Positions 60,250 through 64,000 of a stretch of DNA of 64,000 nt are shown here, in pieces. How positions within the stretch are numbered: position 1 is the first letter of the stretch; every line of letters starts with the position of its first letter. The translations under genes were made by a program, and so were the position numbers. The stretch is from Chromatiales bacterium (GTDB lineage Bacteria > Pseudomonadota > Gammaproteobacteria > Steroidobacterales > GCA-2729495). The DNA lies in the NCBI GenBank assembly GCA_024234935.1, contig JACKNI010000002.1, positions 124,001 to 188,000 of the forward strand. Reading direction: 5' to 3'. Under the pieces are notes generated by a model that ran no database searches, was not told where the DNA came from, and worked only from the letters and a program-made list of their open reading frames with translations.

Positions 60250-61181
60250 TCAGGGCAGAAGGACTCAGCAGGAACTACGGACCGCTCAGGGCCGTAGACG
60301 ACATCTCATTCACCGTGCGTCCCGGCGAAGTGCTGGGCTTTCTGGGCCCGAATGGCGCCGGCAAGACCACCACAATGCGCATGCTGGCGGGCTTCGTGCC
60401 GGCCAGCGCCGGTTACGCGGAAATCTGCGGTTTCCGCATCGACAGCCAGCCGCTGGAAGCAAAACGGCTGCTCGGCTACCTGCCCGAAGGCGCGCCGTCC
60501 TATGGCGAGATGGCCCCGGGGGAATTTCTGCAGTTCATCGGCCGGATCCGGGGCTTGAGTGGGGCCGCACTCAGAAGCCGCATCGACGAGGTCTGCGCGC
60601 GGCTGCAGCTCGGGCCGGTACTGAAGCAGCCGATAGAGACACTGTCAAAGGGCTTCCGGCGCCGTGTAGGGCTCGCCCAGACCATCCTGCATGACCCGCC
60701 GGTGCTGATTCTCGACGAGCCGACCGACGGGCTCGACCCGAACCAGAAGCACGAAGTCCGTGAACTCATCAACGCGATGGCAGCCCGGAAGATCATCGTC
60801 ATCTCCACGCACATACTCGAAGAGGTGGATGCGGTCTGCACTCGGGCGATCATCATCGCCAGGGGACGGATCGTGGCCGATGAAACGCCTGAAACGCTGA
60901 TCCACCGCTCGCGTTATCACAATGCGGTAACCATCCGCCTCGCGCATAGCGCCGATCTTGCCGCCGTGACCGATGACCTGCGACGGCTGGCGGAAGTCGA
61001 TCACACTGAAGTCGACGAGCATGAGTACTCGGTTACCGCTTTTCCGAAATCCGGCGCTGCGCTGCTGACCGTGATCGGCGATCTGGCCGGTGCCCGCCGC
61101 TGGCCGATGGAGAACCTGCGCCTTGAAGCTGGCCGGCTCGACGAGGTCTTCCGCAGCATCACCACGGACGAGGCAGCGTGA
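60246..61181 (+). CDS. ABC transporter ATP-binding protein (GldA-like)
   Basis: A 311-residue cytoplasmic ATPase. Walker A GPNGAGKTTTMRML, a Q-loop region (LLGYLPEGAPSYGEM), signature LSKGFRRRVGLAQTIL, Walker B VLILDEPTDGLDPNQ and H-loop VISTHILEEVD are all present. The C-terminal ~90 residues form the accessory domain found in drug/lipid exporters and GldA. ATG 60246 overlaps the MFS stop by 4 bp and its own stop overlaps the permease start. The trio ATPase, permease and GldG-like protein matches the GldA-GldF-GldG set described in gliding Bacteroidetes, but such sets are widespread in non-gliding bacteria. Confidence 0.93.
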   Translation: MIRAEGLSRNYGPLRAVDDISFTVRPGEVLGFLGPNGAGKTTTMRMLAGFVPASAGYAEICGFRIDSQPLEAKRLLGYLPEGAPSYGEMAPGEFLQFIGRIRGLSGAALRSRIDEVCARLQLGPVLKQPIETLSKGFRRRVGLAQTILHDPPVLILDEPTDGLDPNQKHEVRELINAMAARKIIVISTHILEEVDAVCTRAIIIARGRIVADETPETLIHRSRYHNAVTIRLAHSADLAAVTDDLRRLAEVDHTEVDEHEYSVTAFPKSGAALLTVIGDLAGARRWPMENLRLEAGRLDEVFRSITTDEAA

Positions 61182-61915
61182 TGGGTGCCATCCGCATCAT
61201 CGCCGGACGTGAACTGCGCAGCTACTTTGCCACGCCGCTCGCCTATGTATTCATCGTGATCTTCCTGGCGATGATGGGCGTCTTCACCTTTTATCTCGGC
61301 GGATTTTACGAACGCGGGCAGGCCGACCTGACGCCTTTCTTCAATTTCCACCCCTGGCTCTATCTGTTTCTGGTTCCGGCCATTGCCATGCGTCTCTGGG
61401 CAGAAGAGCGCAAGAGCGGCAGCATCGAGCTGCTGATGACCCTGCCGGTGACCATGTGGCAGGCGGTGCTGGGCAAGTTTCTGGCGGCATGGCTGTTTAT
61501 CGCTGTCGCTCTCGCCCTCACCTTCCCGATCTGGCTCACGGTCAACTACCTCGGCGATCCGGACAATGGCGTCATCGTCGCCGCCTACCTCGGCAGCCTG
61601 CTGATGGCCGGCGGATTTCTGGCCATCGGCGCCTGTATTTCAGCGGCCAACCGCAACCAGGTCGTTGCCTTCATCGTGACCGTGGTGATCTGCTTCCTGT
61701 TCATGCTGGCCGGCTTTCCGCTGGTGCTGAACTTCTTCTCGGGCTGGCTGCCGACCGCGGTACTCGATGCGATCTCGGGCCTGTCGTTCCTCACCCACTT
61801 CAATTCGCTCAGCAAGGGTGTGCTGGATATCCGCGACGTCCTTTACTTCTTGCTGGTGATTGCGGCCTGGCTGTATGCCAACGCGATCGTGCTCGATCTC
61901 AGGAAGGCGGACTAG
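61181..61915 (+). CDS. ABC transporter permease (GldF/ABC-2-like)
   Basis: A 244-residue membrane protein with six helices. It begins GAIRIIAGRELRSYFATPLA, the typical ABC-2 opening, followed by YVFIVIFLAMMGVFTFYLGG, LYLFLVPAIAMRLWAEERKS and GSIELLMTLPVTMWQAVLGK, which are the conserved features of GldF-type permeases. The helices ITFPIWLTVNYL, GFLAIGACISAANRNQVVAF and VVICFLFMLAGFPLVL complete the channel. Start at ATG 61181 (TGATG overlap with the ATPase stop); GTG 61178 is an alternative. It partners the ATPase and GldG-like protein. Substrate unknown. Confidence 0.92.
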   Translation: MGAIRIIAGRELRSYFATPLAYVFIVIFLAMMGVFTFYLGGFYERGQADLTPFFNFHPWLYLFLVPAIAMRLWAEERKSGSIELLMTLPVTMWQAVLGKFLAAWLFIAVALALTFPIWLTVNYLGDPDNGVIVAAYLGSLLMAGGFLAIGACISAANRNQVVAFIVTVVICFLFMLAGFPLVLNFFSGWLPTAVLDAISGLSFLTHFNSLSKGVLDIRDVLYFLLVIAAWLYANAIVLDLRKAD

Positions 61916-61918
61916 ACG

Positions 61919-63832
61919 ATGAACGGGGATCACACCGCCGACCGTCGGACGCCCTTGTTTGGCCGGCTGGGGCTGGTGGCACTCGCCCTCGCCTTTGTGG
62001 TGGGCGTGTCGCTGGTCAACAGCGTGTTCCGTGGTGTGCAGGTGGACCTCACCGAGAACCGGCTCTATACCCTGTCGGAAGGTACCGGCAAGATCCTCGG
62101 CAAGATCGCCGAACCGGTACACCTCTACCTGTTCTGGTCCGACAAGGCCACGGCCAACATTCCGGCACTCCGCACCTATGCCGGGCGCGTCCGCGAGATG
62201 CTCGAGGCCTTTGCGGCCCGCTCGGACGGCAAACTGATCCTGCAGGTCATCGATCCGCTGCCGTTTTCGGAAGAGGAAGACCGGGCGAGCGGCTTCGGCC
62301 TGCGCCCCATCAATGCCGGCAACAGCGCCGATCCGATCTATCTCGGCGTCGCCGGCACCAACAGCGTGGGCGACGACGACATCATCCCGTTTCTGGATCC
62401 GGCCAAGGAGGCCTTCCTGGAATACGATCTGGCCAAGCTGGTTTACACGCTGGCCAACCCGAAGAAGCCGGTGATCGGCCTGCTGTCGGAGCTGCCACTG
62501 ACGGCGGAATTCAACCCGATGGCACGGCAGGCCAGTCAGCCCTGGGTGATCGCCGAGCAGATGCGTCAGCTCTTCGATGTCCGGACACTCGACCCCGGCC
62601 TGGAGGAGATCGCCGACGACATCAAGGTACTGATGATCGTCCACCCGAAGGACCTGTCGGATGCAACCCTGTATGCGATCGACCAGTTCGTCCTCAGGGG
62701 CGGACGCGCCCTGTTCTTCGTCGACCCGTACTCGGAAGTCGATCGGGGTGATCCCGCTGATCCCTCCGGCGGCAGGCGCGCCTCGAATCTCAACCGGCTG
62801 ACCGGCGCCTGGGGCATCCATATGGACGAGGCCCACGTCGTGGCCGATGACCGCTATGCGATGACCGTCGGCCTCGGTGCCGACAGTCGCCCGGTTCGCC
62901 ACCTCGGTGTACTCGGCATCGAGCCGGCGGACATGTCGCCCGACGACATCATCACCGGCAGCCTCAATCTCATGACCTTTGCCTTCCCTGGCCACATCAC
63001 CCGCGACCAGGACGCACCGGCGACCATGCAACCGCTGGTCGAGTCCAGCGAACTCGCGGGGCTGATCCCTGTCGATCGGCTGGCGATCATGTCCGATCCT
63101 GAAATGCTGCGCGCGGATTTCAAGCCCACCGGCGAACGCTATGTGCTGGCGGCAAGGATCAGCGGCAAGGTGCCGAGTGCTTTCCCGGAAGGACTGCCGG
63201 CACCGCCCGGCAGTCCCCCTGCGGTGCCGGCAACACATCTGGCCGCTGCAACGGAACCGGTCAATGTCGTGCTGGTCGCCGACACCGACCTGCTTGCCGA
63301 CCAGCTCTGGGTACAAAGCCAGGACTTCTTCGGCCAGCGGGTACACACGGCATTTGCGAACAACGGTGATTTCGTCATCAACGCGCTCGACAACCTGCTC
63401 GGCAGCGGCGACCTGATCAGCATCCGCAGCCGCGCCACCTTCCAGCGGCCGTTCACGCGGGTCCAGGATCTGCGTCGTGAAGCCGAAGCGCGCTTCCGCA
63501 GTGCGGAGCAGCGGTTGCAGACCGAACTGCAGGAGACCGAGGCAAAGCTCAGTGAACTTCAGGCCAGCCGCGCCGATCAGGGCGCGCAGATCCTGTCGCC
63601 GGAGCAGGCGGCCGAGATCGAGCGTTTCCAGGCGCGACGACTGCAGCTGCGCAAGGAGCTGCGCCAGGTTCAACGCGGCCTGGATCGCGACATCGAGCGC
63701 CTGGGCAGCGTGCTGAAGATACTCAATATCACCGTGGTGCCGCTGTTCGTCACCGCTGCAGGGCTGCTGCTGGTGATGCTCCGGCGCCGGGCGCAGCGGC
63801 GCGCGCAGGATGCCGCCGGACACCAACGATGA
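61919..63832 (+). CDS. GldG-like ABC auxiliary protein (IFT52-type periplasmic domain)
   Basis: A 637-residue protein. An N-terminal helix (residues ~13-32, LGLVALALAFVVGVSLVNSV), the conserved VDLTENRLYTLSEGTGKILG, and a long periplasmic domain (~35-560) matching the GldG/DUF4350-like group (LYLFWSDKATANIPALRTYA, AFAARSDGKLILQVIDPLPF, and GRALFFVDPYSEVDRGD). Residues ~510-600 form a Glu/Arg/Gln-rich coiled coil (REAEARFRSAEQRLQTELQE), and a C-terminal helix (ILNITVVPLFVTAAGLLLVM) anchors the end. It lies 3 bp after the permease and overlaps the next gene by 4 bp. It is thought to work with the GldA-GldF-type ABC pair. Confidence 0.88.
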   Translation: MNGDHTADRRTPLFGRLGLVALALAFVVGVSLVNSVFRGVQVDLTENRLYTLSEGTGKILGKIAEPVHLYLFWSDKATANIPALRTYAGRVREMLEAFAARSDGKLILQVIDPLPFSEEEDRASGFGLRPINAGNSADPIYLGVAGTNSVGDDDIIPFLDPAKEAFLEYDLAKLVYTLANPKKPVIGLLSELPLTAEFNPMARQASQPWVIAEQMRQLFDVRTLDPGLEEIADDIKVLMIVHPKDLSDATLYAIDQFVLRGGRALFFVDPYSEVDRGDPADPSGGRRASNLNRLTGAWGIHMDEAHVVADDRYAMTVGLGADSRPVRHLGVLGIEPADMSPDDIITGSLNLMTFAFPGHITRDQDAPATMQPLVESSELAGLIPVDRLAIMSDPEMLRADFKPTGERYVLAARISGKVPSAFPEGLPAPPGSPPAVPATHLAAATEPVNVVLVADTDLLADQLWVQSQDFFGQRVHTAFANNGDFVINALDNLLGSGDLISIRSRATFQRPFTRVQDLRREAEARFRSAEQRLQTELQETEAKLSELQASRADQGAQILSPEQAAEIERFQARRLQLRKELRQVQRGLDRDIERLGSVLKILNITVVPLFVTAAGLLLVMLRRRAQRRAQDAAGHQR

Positions 63833-64000
63833 GTCGCCGCACCCTGATCCTGCTGCTCACCGCCCTGCTCGTGCTGGCGGTTCTTGCCCTGGTGGCCGGC
63901 CCGGGGAGCCACAGCGGCAGCGACGAGCAGCTGCTGTATCCGGACCTGAGAGCACAGCTGAACGATGTCAGGCAGATCGTCGTGCGCGGACCCGGCAATC
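63829..64000 (+). CDS. DUF4340-like protein, N-terminal part (truncated by the window end)
   Basis: Fifty-seven codons from ATG 63829 (ATGA overlap with the GldG-like gene) to the end of the window. The start MSRRTLILLLTALLVLAVLA, then LVAG, is a signal anchor, followed by YPDLRAQLNDVRQIVVRGPG. A DUF4340 domain protein is the usual downstream partner of GldG-like genes, and 'L..L...LN.V..I.V' is how its first repeat begins. The assignment rests mainly on position. Confidence 0.65.
   Translation, partial: MSRRTLILLLTALLVLAVLALVAGPGSHSGSDEQLLYPDLRAQLNDVRQIVVRGPGN

Noticed and set aside
61640..63826. A 728-codon open frame on the minus strand opposite the GldG-like gene
   Set aside because: Antisense shadow of a well-matched, overlapping operon gene; composition typical of reverse-frame translations in high-GC DNA.

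Overview
The window looks like a chromosomal segment of a free-living, respiring, GC-rich gammaproteobacterium. The evidence is a complete aceB-aceA-aceK glyoxylate operon, MsrPQ, a GlnB-type PII protein, DacB, a sigma-54 activator, ECF and two-component regulators, c-type cytochromes and SD-led ATG/GTG/TTG starts. Nevskiales, Steroidobacterales or Woeseiales relatives would fit, but I cannot place it more exactly without a search. Nearly every base is coding. I see no rRNA, tRNA, CRISPR array, insertion sequence or prophage.

Layout. 1-2.5 kb: end of a polysaccharide locus (acyltransferase tail, GT4 and GT2 glycosyltransferases). 2.5-9.9 kb: NYN-LOTUS protein, exported PQQ dehydrogenase, small Cys-rich exported protein with a strong terminator, an ECF sigma factor with a tiny RskA-like partner, an M13 peptidase lipoprotein and an alpha/beta hydrolase. 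9.9-13.2 kb: metal-resistance pair, a long MerR regulator and a Zn/Cd/Pb P1B ATPase behind a MerR-type promoter with a 20-bp spacer. 13.2-20.8 kb: MFS carrier and the aceBAK operon, divergent from a RamB/ScfR-like regulator; the 74-bp gap between them carries three 9-bp repeats exactly 14 bp apart. 20.8-24.7 kb: EVE protein, membrane protein, TetR/MFS efflux pair and an alanine-rich lipoprotein.

24.7-33.3 kb: hydrolase plus two c-type cytochromes, a degenerate HD-GYP protein, a GST, a LuxR regulator and a two-component system. 33.3-39 kb: MacAB-like tripartite export genes and a second degenerate HD-GYP protein. 39-43.6 kb: methionine sulfoxide repair (MsrA; MsrPQ) around a TPR-TonB_C protein and a DUF547 protein. 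43.6-45.5 kb: PII protein and DacB. 45.6-48 kb: a PAS-PAS-AAA-Fis sigma-54 activator facing an unannotated transcription unit. 48-53 kb: a three-gene 2-oxoacid:ferredoxin oxidoreductase operon with a GltD-like FAD/FeS subunit. 53-56.2 kb: NAD(P)-binding protein, dihydroorotase and proline iminopeptidase. 56.2-64 kb: M16 peptidase, MFS carrier and a Gld-like ABC/auxiliary set running off the end of the window.

Most notable: a sigma-54 promoter at 47541-47557 drives no ORF. It precedes about 170 nt that fold into two hairpins with C-rich loops and end in a terminator. Next to it lie perfect inverted repeats and a GAFTGA-containing sigma-54 activator gene. I read this as a self-contained activator / operator / sigma-54-dependent small RNA module whose C-rich loops could pair with Shine-Dalgarno sequences.
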